NCBI GenBank assembly: GCA_016930415.1
Contig: JAFGGS010000005.1
Location: 1-64,000 of the forward strand
DNA length: 64,000 bases
Direction of reading: 5' to 3'
Origin: Candidatus Woesearchaeota archaeon
GTDB lineage: Archaea; Nanobdellota; Nanobdellia; Woesearchaeales; SM23-78
Below the pieces are notes generated by a model that did no database searches, was not told where the DNA came from, and worked only from the letters and a program-made list of their open reading frames with translations. Of this stretch, positions 37,792 to 47,794 are shown in pieces. The position numbers and the translations under genes were made by a program. How positions within the stretch are numbered: the stretch's first letter is position 1; each line of letters opens with the position of its first letter.

Positions 37792-39363
37792 GTGATCGCT
37801 GACATGAAGAAGACTCTCAAGATCGAGCAGAGGTACGCGAATTCAGTCCTTAACATAATACTAGACACGCTAGCTCTTAAGAAACAGGCGCTTGTCTTCG
37901 TGAACAGCAAGAACTCTGCAGAGGCCGAGGCTGAGAGGCTCGCCGCCAAGGTCCGTCCAGAAGGAGAGGGGAAGGCGGCGCTTGAAGAGTTGTCTGAGCA
38001 AGTCCTTGGCGCGCTTGAGAAGCCGACCAAACAGTGCAAGCGCCTGGCGCTATGCGTAAAGAGCGGGATAGCCTTCCACCACGCAGGGCTTCACTCGAAG
38101 CAGCGCGAGATCGTAGAGGATAATTTCAGGGAGGGGACGCTCAAGGTGATATGCGCGACGCCAACCCTTGCCTACGGCCTAAACCTCCCGGCTTTCCGCG
38201 TGATCGTCAGGGATTTGAAACGATTCTCAGGCCAGCGAGGCATGGCATGGATACCTGTACTTGAATACCTGCAGTTCTGCGGACGAGCAGGAAGGCCAGA
38301 CTATGGTGAGGAGTATGGAGAAGCCATCTGCATCTCAGAGACAGACTCTGAGAAGGAGAACATAATGGACCACTACGTGAACGGCGAGCCAGAGGACATA
38401 CTCTCAAAGCTCGCAGTCGAGCCGATCCTGCGAACATACGTCCTGAGCCTGATCGCGATCGAGTACTGCAACTCAGAAGAGACCTTGATGGGTTTCTTCG
38501 AGAAGACCTTCTACGCCCACCAGTTCCAGAACACTGAGCGGCTCGAAGAGATAATCGAGAAGATCCTGCGCTACCTCGAGGATTGTGGCTTCATCCAATG
38601 GAGCGAGGACGGCAAACGGGTCGAGGCCACGCTCACAGGCCACCGCGTAAGCCAATTATACCTGGATCCCTACACTGCTAACTACCTGATTAACTGCATG
38701 AAGAGGGCGGCTGAGAAGATGGTGAACGACTTCTCGCTCCTGCAGATGATATCATACACACTGGAGCTTAGGCCGCTGTTGTCAGTGCGGGTGTCAGAGT
38801 ACGAGCTGGTCGAAGCCGCCATGGCAGAGAAGTCATCGCACATATTAAGCATCGAGCTCTCGATGTACGACACAGACTACGAGGAGTACGTCAAGAGCAT
38901 AAAGACAGCCCTCTTCTTCTACGACTGGATAAACGAGGCGGACGAGGAGCAGCTGCTCGAGGGCTACAACATCAGGCCAGGAGAAGTACGGGCGAAGCTA
39001 GAGCTAGCAGACTGGCTGTTGTATGCTTCTGAGGAGCTTGCGAAGCTCTCGAAGATGCACGGCCTGCTAAAAGAGATCGCGAAGGTTCGCATCAGGCTGC
39101 GGCATGGAGCAAAAGAAGAGCTCTTGCCACTCCTTCGCCTGCAAGGCATAGGCCGTGTCAGGGCGAGAAAGCTATACCAGAACAAGATACGAGACGTCGA
39201 GGACATAAAGAAGGCAGACTTATCAGCGCTATCAGCCATGCTCGGACGGGCGATCGCCCTCTCGCTAAAGAAACAAGTAGGGCAAGACCTCTCAGAAGAA
39301 GCGATAGTCGTGCCTAAAGGCAAGAGGAAAGGACAGCTAAGCCTGGAGAAGTACAGGAAATAA
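37792..39363 (+). CDS. Hel308/Ski2-like helicase C-terminal portion without the first RecA domain
   Basis: Starts at QALVFVNSKNSAE; GIAFHHAGLHSKQREIVEDNFREGTLKVICATPTLAYGLNLPA, QFCGRAGRPDYGEEYGEA; no Walker A or DExH. Confidence 0.85.
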   Translation: MIADMKKTLKIEQRYANSVLNIILDTLALKKQALVFVNSKNSAEAEAERLAAKVRPEGEGKAALEELSEQVLGALEKPTKQCKRLALCVKSGIAFHHAGLHSKQREIVEDNFREGTLKVICATPTLAYGLNLPAFRVIVRDLKRFSGQRGMAWIPVLEYLQFCGRAGRPDYGEEYGEAICISETDSEKENIMDHYVNGEPEDILSKLAVEPILRTYVLSLIAIEYCNSEETLMGFFEKTFYAHQFQNTERLEEIIEKILRYLEDCGFIQWSEDGKRVEATLTGHRVSQLYLDPYTANYLINCMKRAAEKMVNDFSLLQMISYTLELRPLLSVRVSEYELVEAAMAEKSSHILSIELSMYDTDYEEYVKSIKTALFFYDWINEADEEQLLEGYNIRPGEVRAKLELADWLLYASEELAKLSKMHGLLKEIAKVRIRLRHGAKEELLPLLRLQGIGRVRARKLYQNKIRDVEDIKKADLSALSAMLGRAIALSLKKQVGQDLSEEAIVVPKGKRKGQLSLEKYRK

Positions 39364-39393
39364 CACTGAGAAACAAGATTCTCAGGAAAGCTC

Positions 39394-40419
39394 TTACTCC
39401 ATCAATCTGCTTATGCTAAGGCCTTTGTTGATGTTGAAGATGACCCTTGCGAAGTACCTCTCAAGAGGCACTTCTTCATACCACGGATGCTCCTTAGCGA
39501 AGTCCTTGGACCTGAAGACGACATTCGTGCCCACGACCTTGTCTAGCCAGCCGTTCTTGTAAGCGTCATCAATCCTCTCGACAACAGGCCCGTTGAAGAG
39601 CGCGAGGCTAGCCGCGAAGAAGACCCTCTTAGCGCCCTCGTCCTTTAGCTTCTTAGCCGCGTTGACAACAGTGCCTGCGGTGTCGATCATGTCATCGACC
39701 ACGAAGACATCCCTGCCCTCGACCTCACCTATGAGGCTCATGTTCTCGATGGTGCTGGTCTTAGAGTAGTCGCGCTCCTTGTGAATCAAGGCGAGCTTCA
39801 AGCCAAGCTTTTTCGCGTAGAAGTTAGCCCTTGCAGCGCCTCCTGCGTCAGGCGCGACGATCACCAAGTTGCTAATCCCTATCTTGTTATTGATGTACTT
39901 TATCAGGCTCTCAGACGCGCGTAGGTTCTCAAGAGTCGCCCTTCTGAAGAAACCAGCGATGGCCTCGTTATGAAGATCCAAGGTTATGATCCTGGAAACA
40001 CCCAGGCCCTCAAGCTCTGTAGCTACCATTGCGGCAGATATGCCCTCCCTGGTCTTTGACTTGTCCTGGCGCGCATAAGGATAGACGGGGATGACTGCTG
40101 TTATGCAGTGAGCATTAGAGAAGCGGGCGGCGTTTATCGCGGTCTTCAAGGCCATCAGGTTATCGTTCACGCTAAAGCCCTTGCTGTTGTTCTCGACGTC
40201 CTGGAAGATGTAGAGGTCCTGGTTCCTGATAGACTCGTCGATCTCAGTCTTGACCTCTGTGTTAGAGAAGCGGATCTCCCTTGAAGGCCTAAGAAGCGGG
40301 TCAGGCCTCTCACCCTCATCCTCGAGAATCTCGCGAAGACGAGCCACGACTTTCTCAGCGAAGTGCCTGCCAGACTCGCAAGCCAAGACCCCGAGCCTTC
40401 CGCGATTATAAGCATCCAA
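39394..40419 (-). CDS. prs: Ribose-phosphate pyrophosphokinase
   Basis: VIPVYPYARQDKSKTREGISA, VIVAPDAGGAARANFYAKKLG, DVFVVDDMIDTAGTVVNAAKKLKDEGA. Confidence 0.95.
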   Translation of the reverse strand: MDAYNRGRLGVLACESGRHFAEKVVARLREILEDEGERPDPLLRPSREIRFSNTEVKTEIDESIRNQDLYIFQDVENNSKGFSVNDNLMALKTAINAARFSNAHCITAVIPVYPYARQDKSKTREGISAAMVATELEGLGVSRIITLDLHNEAIAGFFRRATLENLRASESLIKYINNKIGISNLVIVAPDAGGAARANFYAKKLGLKLALIHKERDYSKTSTIENMSLIGEVEGRDVFVVDDMIDTAGTVVNAAKKLKDEGAKRVFFAASLALFNGPVVERIDDAYKNGWLDKVVGTNVVFRSKDFAKEHPWYEEVPLERYFARVIFNINKGLSISRLME

Positions 40420-40545
40420 AAGCCGAAATCACCCCCTGATACTGCCCGAGAGGAACCCTTGGTTTTTAAATTTAACCGAAGAAAACGCTGCTTTGTTTCT
40501 TTCTTAATCCTTTCTTAACTTAAGCCTTATTCCTAAACCAGCCCC

Positions 40546-40983
40546 CTAGTCCTTAAAGACCTTCTTCCTGAGTTCATAGAAGATTATGACTGGGATGAAA
40601 AAAGTCACCTCAGCAGCGACCGAGCCTAGGAGAATTGCCAAGGGATAGTTTCCGATGACGTATGGAAATGATGACAGATAAAAAGGCCTGAGCAGGAAGC
40701 TGTCAAGATACTCTGCAGGCCCAAACTCGACGAACATATTTCTCATATGCCTGAAGAGAGTCCCAAGACTCAAGCCCCGCTTCCTTCTCTTCTTCTTCAA
40801 GTCCTGGAACGAGATGTAACCATAGAACACGACGTTGTCGACCCACGTCGCAAGCACGCCAGCAACGATGTTATTGCCTGTGAGAAACTTAAATGCAGTC
40901 GCAGAGATTATGGCGGCCAAGGTCGCCAATAAGATAGGCATAGAATACCTCTTGAACCATTCCTTATACTTTTCCTTCCACAT
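40546..40983 (-). CDS. Hypothetical membrane protein
   Basis: 145-aa ORF with several hydrophobic segments. Confidence 0.65.
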   Translation of the reverse strand: MWKEKYKEWFKRYSMPILLATLAAIISATAFKFLTGNNIVAGVLATWVDNVVFYGYISFQDLKKKRRKRGLSLGTLFRHMRNMFVEFGPAEYLDSFLLRPFYLSSFPYVIGNYPLAILLGSVAAEVTFFIPVIIFYELRKKVFKD

Positions 40984-41031
40984 AGTTCACAGAGGAGAAT
41001 TAACGCTTATAAAAATTACGTTATGGCCTGC

Positions 41032-41904
41032 CTAGTCGACCGCATATATCCCTTTGTGGATAACGACGTTCGCCTTCTCGCCAAGGACCAGGTCTTTCCT
41101 TGGCTTGTTCTTTATCATGCTAGACTGGTAGTCATGAGGATTTATGACCTCGAGATGGGGATAAGTCTTCGACACGTATGCCTGCTGCCTCTTGAGCACA
41201 GAGTAGTCGAGCCCGAGGTAGTCGACTATCCTGCTTGATCCGCTCACCGCCTCGGTTATCTTGATCTTGCGACCGAGCTTGTCGACCAAGAAGACGTGGT
41301 CATCAACCACCATGTAGTCTCCCCTGGTGAATCCAGGCAGCTCTATGAACACGTTCACCCTGTAGAGCTCCTTGCTAGTCTGCTTGTTCTTGCTAAAAAG
41401 CCTGGGGCTCACCTTCAGGCCGCCTCCGAACTTGTCTAGGAGCTCGCGGCCGAGGACTTGGGCCAGCTTGTTGCTGGTGAGGTAGAGGTCAAAGCCGTCC
41501 TCGAAGCGCTCAACCTTGTTGATGAAGACCCCTCTCTGGCGAAGCCCGGATATACGCTCTTGCAGGTACTCCACACTCTCCTTCAGGACTGGCTCGCTCC
41601 TGCTCCTGATCTGCAGGATCGCCTCGAAGTACTTGGTACCCTCCCGTTCGCAGAGATTGCACTTGGCCATCTTTACGATGACTACTGGCTTGTAGACCTG
41701 TCCTTTGAACTCCACGATTGTCTGGATATCCTTCTTCTCCTTGTGCTTCTCTGGCAGAGAATAATACTCGAACTTTATCTTGGCCTTTGGCATGGTCTCC
41801 CTGATCTTCTGCATGATGACCTCGCGGACATCCTTGACAGGCCTCCAGCTATGCTTATCCAGGAACTTGCCGCAGCGGCATATCGAGATATTGATGGCTT
41901 TCAT
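41032..41904 (-). CDS. Nmd3-family 60S-export-like protein
   Basis: ICRCGKFLDKHSW, CNLCEREGTKYFEAILQIRSR and extended Nmd3-like body. Confidence 0.85.
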   Translation of the reverse strand: MKAINISICRCGKFLDKHSWRPVKDVREVIMQKIRETMPKAKIKFEYYSLPEKHKEKKDIQTIVEFKGQVYKPVVIVKMAKCNLCEREGTKYFEAILQIRSRSEPVLKESVEYLQERISGLRQRGVFINKVERFEDGFDLYLTSNKLAQVLGRELLDKFGGGLKVSPRLFSKNKQTSKELYRVNVFIELPGFTRGDYMVVDDHVFLVDKLGRKIKITEAVSGSSRIVDYLGLDYSVLKRQQAYVSKTYPHLEVINPHDYQSSMIKNKPRKDLVLGEKANVVIHKGIYAVD

Positions 41905-42076
41905 ATACTATCATTGCCCCCGAAACCTTGTACTTCGTAATCCCCCTCTTTTTTCAGGAGCCAGGCTACCAAAGAAGAGGGGTGTTTCCGTGATATTTAA
42001 ACCTTTGGCCAGGCATTTAAAAAGGAGGTGTAAAACCACAACCTTTTTAATCATTCCTGCTTTCGAGGATTTGATT

Positions 42077-42712
42077 ATGTTCAGGAAAAAGAAGCGCGTC
42101 GTGGAGCAGTCTGCCTGGAAGCCTAAGTCTTTCTGGGGAAGGCTCTGGTATTTCATCTGGTACGATGACTCTGCCTGGAGTTGGCTTGCGAACGTAGTCC
42201 TGGCCTATATCATAATCAAGTTCCTGTTCTATCCTGCGATCGGATTCTTGCTAGGCACTAATTTCCCGATCGTCGCAGTGGTCAGCACCAGCATGGTGCA
42301 TGACCAGCCCTTTGACGCTTGGTGGACTGCTCACGAGGATGATTACCTGGCCCTGGGGATTACGAAGGCTAACTTTTCAGGCTATGATTTCAGGAACGGC
42401 TTTAACAAGGGAGACTTGATGCTCTTGATAGGAAAGGATCCTGAGGATGTCGAAGTGGGCGACGTCATAGTGTTCCAGTCAAAGAAACCTTACCCGATCA
42501 TCCACAGGGTGATACGAAAGGAGGATAAGGGCATGTGGGTCTTCCAGACCAAGGGCGACAACAACGCAGCCCAGATAAGGGACTCTGAGCTTGACGAGAC
42601 TTACGTCCTTGAGAAGGTCATCTTGGGAAAGGCTGTCGGTAGGATTCCTTGGCTTGGCTACATCAAGATTTGGTTCGTGGATGGCCTGCGGATGGTGGGG
42701 GTGCGTGTATGA
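42077..42712 (+). CDS. Signal peptidase I (archaeal/ER type)
   Basis: VAVVSTSMVHDQPFD, FNKGDLMLLIGKDPEDVEVGDVIVFQSKKPYPIIHRVIR, TKGDNNA. Confidence 0.92.
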   Translation: MFRKKKRVVEQSAWKPKSFWGRLWYFIWYDDSAWSWLANVVLAYIIIKFLFYPAIGFLLGTNFPIVAVVSTSMVHDQPFDAWWTAHEDDYLALGITKANFSGYDFRNGFNKGDLMLLIGKDPEDVEVGDVIVFQSKKPYPIIHRVIRKEDKGMWVFQTKGDNNAAQIRDSELDETYVLEKVILGKAVGRIPWLGYIKIWFVDGLRMVGVRV

Positions 42713-43278
42713 TCCTGCGAGACACCATCAAGAAGACAGAGGAGAGCCAAGCCTACAAGGAATGGAAGAAGAAAAATCCTGACTACTACTTGGCGCATGC
42801 CTTCACCATGCTAGACGAGAAGGAGAAGAGGTATCGCTGGGAGCTAGGCTACTACTCGCCGACCAAAGATAAGCTGACAGTGATCGAGACCGAGCCAGAG
42901 ATACGCGCCAAGGCAGAAGAAGATGTCTTCAAGAAAGACGGCACAGTCCAGGCCCTTGACATGAAGAAAGTCAAGATAAGCGTGACGCGCGCGATGGAGA
43001 TCTGCGACGAGTTGCTTAAGGAGAAATACAAGAACCAGATGGTATCCAAGAGGATAATCCTGCTCCAGAAGGCGACTGCCCAGATGTACAACATCACCCT
43101 GGTCACTCACACCTTCAGCATCCTGAACATAAGGATCGACGCGGGGAGCGGAGAGGTCATCTCGCATAACCTGCAAAGCATAATGAACCTCGGCTCCTGG
43201 GAGCGGGGCGGAGGCGGGAAGAAGGAGCCTGCAGGAAGCACTCCAAGCACACCAACGGATGAGAGGACCCCTGACTGA
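42709..43278 (+). CDS. Hypothetical protein
   Basis: ATGA overlap with the signal peptidase stop; C-terminal VTHTFSILNIRIDAGSGEVISHNL is PepSY-like. Confidence 0.65.
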   Translation: MILRDTIKKTEESQAYKEWKKKNPDYYLAHAFTMLDEKEKRYRWELGYYSPTKDKLTVIETEPEIRAKAEEDVFKKDGTVQALDMKKVKISVTRAMEICDELLKEKYKNQMVSKRIILLQKATAQMYNITLVTHTFSILNIRIDAGSGEVISHNLQSIMNLGSWERGGGGKKEPAGSTPSTPTDERTPD

Positions 43279-43450
43279 GGCTTTTGTCGTACATCCCGAT
43301 TTCTTTTCCATCACCTTTTACTATTCACTCGTACACCTATGACTTCGGAATATATTACTGAAAGATGTGTTTCAAAGAATGTTTTTCAAAGTTATAGTTT
43401 ACGCGTTAATCATCTTTATAAACAACAATCCCCCAAAAAACAATTAAACA

Positions 43451-43564
43451 ATGGTTATTGACGGCAAGACAACAATAAGCTACGAGGCGATGATCAAGAA
43501 CAGAAGCCTAAACTCATTCTTCGACGAAGACGACGCCGCGCCGGAAAAAGAAGAAGAGGAATAA
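43451..43564 (+). CDS. Candidate microprotein, 37 aa, acidic C-terminus
   Basis: MVIDGKTTISYEAMIKNRSLNSFFDEDDAAPEKEEEE; preceded by TATA-like CTTTATAAAC. Confidence 0.45.
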   Translation: MVIDGKTTISYEAMIKNRSLNSFFDEDDAAPEKEEEE

Positions 43565-43688
43565 TCCTCACTTCTTGCGTTGCATCAAGATACCTAATGA
43601 TGATTTCGCTAAGTTATCTCTTTCCTCATTCCAGAATGGTAACCTTTAAATAACTCCTTTCTCTCCCCAGAGTCAAGGGTGATATTGG

Positions 43689-45473
43689 TTGGCTGAAGAA
43701 CGAGAACAAGTGATGAAAAATTTCTCTTACAAAGAGCAAGAGATGATTCGCGCCTTCATCTTCACCAATCCGCACGGGAACACGAGCTTCATCTATCCGC
43801 AGTCATTGCTTGCAGGAGAAGAATTGCCGCCGCTGGTATCAGCATACAGCAGAACGCATGTCCCTATGCAGACAAGAAGCCTACAATTCCTGGACCAGGA
43901 GAAAAGAGAACAGACAAGGGAGTTCCTCTCGCACATCGCTCCATTGATGGACATCTTCAGGCTTTCTGACGGCACGCTCAAGGTAAGCCCAAAGACCCAA
44001 GTATTCAGTAGCCAATGGATACTCGGCCACGGTCATGATAGCATAAAGGAAGAAGCCCAAGTCGTAGGAGTGGTCGAGCAGGTCTCGGACATTACAGGCA
44101 AGAAGATCACAGGACACCCTCTGAACCGCCCGCAGGTGAAGAGCACAAGATACATAGACTTCTCAACAGTCCTGCCGCTCATGCTGGGAGACCCTGACAT
44201 CGCAGGGCTTCCAAGTGTAGATAAGGCCCTGTCATATATCGAACGTATGGGACGCCAATACGTCCGCTTCACCAACCTGATAACAGACGGACTGCTAGCC
44301 CAGCCAGTCAACCAGCGAGGGATAGAATACCTCAAGAGACCTGAAGAGGTACAGAAAGCAGCGCTTGCATGGGCTAAAGGACAGAAAAGGATAGATCCAT
44401 CCTTCGAGGCGACGCCTGAGATGCTTGAGCGCCAAGAACAAAAGATTCTCGAGAGCCTCACAGGAGACAGCCTTCGCGCAACAGTCGAGAAGTCAGTGCT
44501 TGACTACTCAAGATTATACCTTCTCGCCCTCAACAGGACCAGCGTAGGATTCTCAACAGACGCAAGAACCCTTGAGAGGATAATAACCGACATGATCTCA
44601 AGCAACCGCGTAGAGGACAGGACTAGAGGCCAAGAACTATGGGATGAGGCAAAGAAGATAGCGCCGATAATCCTCGGGCCAAAGAGCCACATTGAGATCG
44701 ACCAGTGGCAGATAGAGACTGACAAGGCCATGAGGGAATACTTGGCAAGGACCCACCTAGGATCCCTGCATGAGAGGAACTTGTTGAAGAACGGCACAGC
44801 AAACCTGCTCTCACCAAGGGACATAGAAATGTACACTGACAGATTCAACGCGGCTCTCGTAGTCTTCCCATACTGTGGAGCAGCTCTCCAGGATATCTTC
44901 TCAGCCCTCACAGACAAAGATGTGGATCAAGTTCTTGAGATTGCTCACGCTCATAGGGGGAAGAAAGGAGTGATACATCCTGCAATCTCCCATGGAGGTC
45001 TCACAGTAGAGTTCGTGATGGGATACCACGGCTATCGCGACCTTTTCAGGCACAGAAGGGGAAGCAGGAGCACGCAGCTGCTCACTACAAGGCTGGGATT
45101 CGAGGTCCCGCCACTATACGATTCCCTTGGCATAACTCAAGAATACCTTGCTGACATGAAGCAGGCTTCAGACCTATTCGAGGAGGCTGCGAGCGTGAAT
45201 CCGCAAGTGGCTGAGAAGCTGGTGCCGTTCGGAGCCAACATAAGGGCTATGCACTCCTGGCAGACAGACCAGATGGGATACGTAGGAGACCTAAGGACTG
45301 ACATAACCAAGGGAAACTTCTCGTACGTAAGCACTGTAAGGGAGCTTCTGTCAAAGGTTTCGGCTCTCATGCCGAAAACAAGCAAGTACTTCAAGGTAGA
45401 CCGGAGAGAGTTCCCGCCAGAGGTGTGGAAGAAGATCTACTCTTGGTATGATGCTCATGAAAGAAACAGGTGA
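43689..45473 (+). CDS. Two-domain ThyX-like protein (FAD-dependent thymidylate synthase-related)
   Basis: Domain 1 ILGHGHDSIKEEAQVVGVVEQVSD..NRPQVKSTRYIDFS; domain 2 MGYHGYRDLFRHRRGSRSTQLLTTRLGFE. Confidence 0.75.
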   Translation: MAEEREQVMKNFSYKEQEMIRAFIFTNPHGNTSFIYPQSLLAGEELPPLVSAYSRTHVPMQTRSLQFLDQEKREQTREFLSHIAPLMDIFRLSDGTLKVSPKTQVFSSQWILGHGHDSIKEEAQVVGVVEQVSDITGKKITGHPLNRPQVKSTRYIDFSTVLPLMLGDPDIAGLPSVDKALSYIERMGRQYVRFTNLITDGLLAQPVNQRGIEYLKRPEEVQKAALAWAKGQKRIDPSFEATPEMLERQEQKILESLTGDSLRATVEKSVLDYSRLYLLALNRTSVGFSTDARTLERIITDMISSNRVEDRTRGQELWDEAKKIAPIILGPKSHIEIDQWQIETDKAMREYLARTHLGSLHERNLLKNGTANLLSPRDIEMYTDRFNAALVVFPYCGAALQDIFSALTDKDVDQVLEIAHAHRGKKGVIHPAISHGGLTVEFVMGYHGYRDLFRHRRGSRSTQLLTTRLGFEVPPLYDSLGITQEYLADMKQASDLFEEAASVNPQVAEKLVPFGANIRAMHSWQTDQMGYVGDLRTDITKGNFSYVSTVRELLSKVSALMPKTSKYFKVDRREFPPEVWKKIYSWYDAHERNR

Positions 45474-45511
45474 GATAAAATGAAAGGATGGGTGCGTGAG
45501 GTGATGTTTTT

Positions 45512-46165
45512 TTGACGAGATTCCAATTGCTGAAGAGTATTCCTCTAGATGAGCTTGTCACCAGCGTGAGAAGAGTGCCTCTGGTCCAGAAGGCACCGGA
45601 CGGGTCAGACATACTAGTCTACAAGGATGCAAACATCTCGCTGCATTCTCTCAAGCCCGAAGAGGTCAATCCAACGACGTTCTACCTGATCAAGCGAGGG
45701 CTCCAGCTGCAAAGGGACTTGAGGACATACCTGATGGGTGAGCACGGCATAGACTCTCTGAACCTGGACGGCGCGCTAGAGATAAGCAACAGCGAAGGAG
45801 AAATATGGACGCTCACCCCTCCCATAATAGAATTGGCCCACCGTGAAGTCGCCTTCATCCCGGGACAGGGAGAGATACGTTACGGCAGTACGTTCGGCGT
45901 CGAGATACCGATAATAAACGACGGGGCTCACAGGGTCCAAGTCGCAAGGGAGCGAGGGACTAAGTTTACAGGGCTCGTGATCTCAGGCATACCGCGAGAG
46001 CACCCGTTCTACGCTCACCCCAACTCATGGGATCTAGTCAGAGTCGTTGATGAAACGCCCAAGACGAAGGCCGAGAAGAAACTCTACTTGAGAGAGGACT
46101 GCTACGCCCTCTACAGGGACTTCGGAGTCCTGGGATGCGGAAAGCCCAGGCATCTGGGAAAGTGA
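45512..46165 (+). CDS. Hypothetical protein with a ParB/sulfiredoxin-like motif
   Basis: VEIPIINDGAHRVQVARERGTKFTGLVISGIP; likely TTG start. Confidence 0.55.
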   Translation: MTRFQLLKSIPLDELVTSVRRVPLVQKAPDGSDILVYKDANISLHSLKPEEVNPTTFYLIKRGLQLQRDLRTYLMGEHGIDSLNLDGALEISNSEGEIWTLTPPIIELAHREVAFIPGQGEIRYGSTFGVEIPIINDGAHRVQVARERGTKFTGLVISGIPREHPFYAHPNSWDLVRVVDETPKTKAEKKLYLREDCYALYRDFGVLGCGKPRHLGK

Positions 46166-46204
46166 AGTGAATGACAAGCGAATGACAAAGGAAGTTGATG
46201 ATAG

Positions 46205-47359
46205 ATGAAAAGAAGCGGATTGATATTCCTTGAGGGGATAAGCGGGGCAGGAAAGGACAGCTACGACGACTGGATAACCGGCTACTTCGCGAACCTTGGA
46301 ATCCAGACCCGATTCTTCACAGAGCCGTCAGTCTTCAGGCACGTGACAGAAGCATACAAGCGCCTGCCGCAGTCAGAGAGGGATCCTGAAGTCGAGGCGA
46401 TGCTCTTCACAGCTGACCGGAAACAGCAGTTCAACACTTCGATAAAGCCGCTGATCGGCTCAAGTCATGGCGTCGTCGTCATGAAGAGGAGCTTCCTATC
46501 ATCGTTAGCCTACCAGGCGAAGACAGATGATGAAGTGGCGAAGATACGGGCGATGAACCATTTCTTCCCGGATCCGGACCTGTCAGCAGTCTTTCTCTGC
46601 GACCCGCAGACAGCCCTCTCAAGGATACAAGGAAGGGACAAGGAAGTCTCTCCTGACGAGACCCTGAAGAAGATCACCATGCTAAAAGGCAGGTACGAGC
46701 ACCTGGCGACCGCCCTTCCGGATCTCAATATCAAGCTGATAAGCGCAGACGCGTCCTTCGGGGCAGTGCAATACCAGCTTCGTTCGCACTTCAACAAATT
46801 GATGGGAGTGCCCATGGAGCGCGCAGTCTTCCTGGATAAGGACGGCACTCTTGTAGATAATTCAGAGTATCCTGCAATCGTGCCTACTGACAAGATATAC
46901 TTCGACCAGACAGTCGAAGGCCTCAGATCCCTGCAGGGAGCAGGGTATAAGCTGATAATAATCTCGAGCCAACCATGGGTCGGAAGAGGAAGGCTTTCTC
47001 CGGTGCAAGTCGAGGACGCTTTCAAGAGCGTAGCGGCGCAGTACGCTGAGAAAGGCATAATCATAGACGCCTATTATTACTGCCCGCACCAACGGCCTGA
47101 AGAGGGCGGAGTGGACTGCGAATGCAAGAAGCCAAAGACCGGCCTACTGGAACAGGCAGCCGAGAGGTTCAACATCGACACCTCGCGGAGCTACTTCGTA
47201 GGGGACCGATCAGACGACATACTCACAGGAAGAAACTTCGGCCTCGAGACTTGCCTCGTCACGATGTCTAAAGGAGACATATCAGGCCTTGGAGACGTGA
47301 AGCCGACATACTTGCACAGGGATGTCAACGCGTTCGCAAGAGCCTTGAAGAAGGATTAA
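46205..47359 (+). CDS. Thymidylate kinase-like domain fused to a HAD-IIIA (GmhB-like) phosphatase
   Basis: N-term GLIFLEGISGAGKDSYDDWITGYF; C-term RAVFLDKDGTLVDNSEYPAIVP, YYCPHQRPEEGGVDCECKKPKTGLL, YFVGDRSDDILTGRNFGL. Confidence 0.85.
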   Translation: MKRSGLIFLEGISGAGKDSYDDWITGYFANLGIQTRFFTEPSVFRHVTEAYKRLPQSERDPEVEAMLFTADRKQQFNTSIKPLIGSSHGVVVMKRSFLSSLAYQAKTDDEVAKIRAMNHFFPDPDLSAVFLCDPQTALSRIQGRDKEVSPDETLKKITMLKGRYEHLATALPDLNIKLISADASFGAVQYQLRSHFNKLMGVPMERAVFLDKDGTLVDNSEYPAIVPTDKIYFDQTVEGLRSLQGAGYKLIIISSQPWVGRGRLSPVQVEDAFKSVAAQYAEKGIIIDAYYYCPHQRPEEGGVDCECKKPKTGLLEQAAERFNIDTSRSYFVGDRSDDILTGRNFGLETCLVTMSKGDISGLGDVKPTYLHRDVNAFARALKKD

Positions 47360-47363
47360 AAAC

Positions 47364-47773
47364 TTATCTCGGATGAGCAAGCGCCGCCTTTAAGGCTTCA
47401 TCATGGGCCTTCTTGACCTTGATGTCATCTTTTGACGGTAGCCATACCCACTCCATCTCCTCGATCTCGTCGTTCCCCTCGACTGACGGCAGTCTCTCTT
47501 CTGCTTCCTTCGCGACGCTTCCCTTGTAGAACTTCATCCTAGAGTCATATTACTCGCCTATGTCGTCTGCGTAGTACTTCGCTTTCCTAGTCGCAAATGG
47601 TTTTTCGTCAACTCGCTCAAGCCTCAGCCTGGTCTCTTTTTCTTCTCGTCGCGGCTTTAAGGACTGGCGCGTAGGCTGGCATCCTTTCCTTGACGAGCTT
47701 GCCCTCTGGCTTCTCTGCCTCGCGCCTCTTTTTTTTGAAAAGCTTTATTAGGCAGAAGCCTAATTCTTCCATA
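47364..47773 (-). pseudogene. Degraded NUDIX-like gene remnant (one in-frame stop, probable frameshift)
   Basis: Reads RLRLERVDEKPFATRKAKYYADDIGE*YDSRMKFYKGSVAKEAEERLPSVEGNDEIEEMEWVWLPSKDDIKVKKAHDEALKAALAHPR*, upstream part in another frame. Confidence 0.5.
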
Positions 47774-47794
47774 AAAACGGGGGTTTTTACAGCC

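Noticed and set aside
37194-37932. tRNA-associated integrative element bounded by tRNA 3'-end repeats
   Set aside because: Repeats are only about 45-100 nt apart with no integrase or cargo; treated as short-unit duplications, not a classical integrative element.
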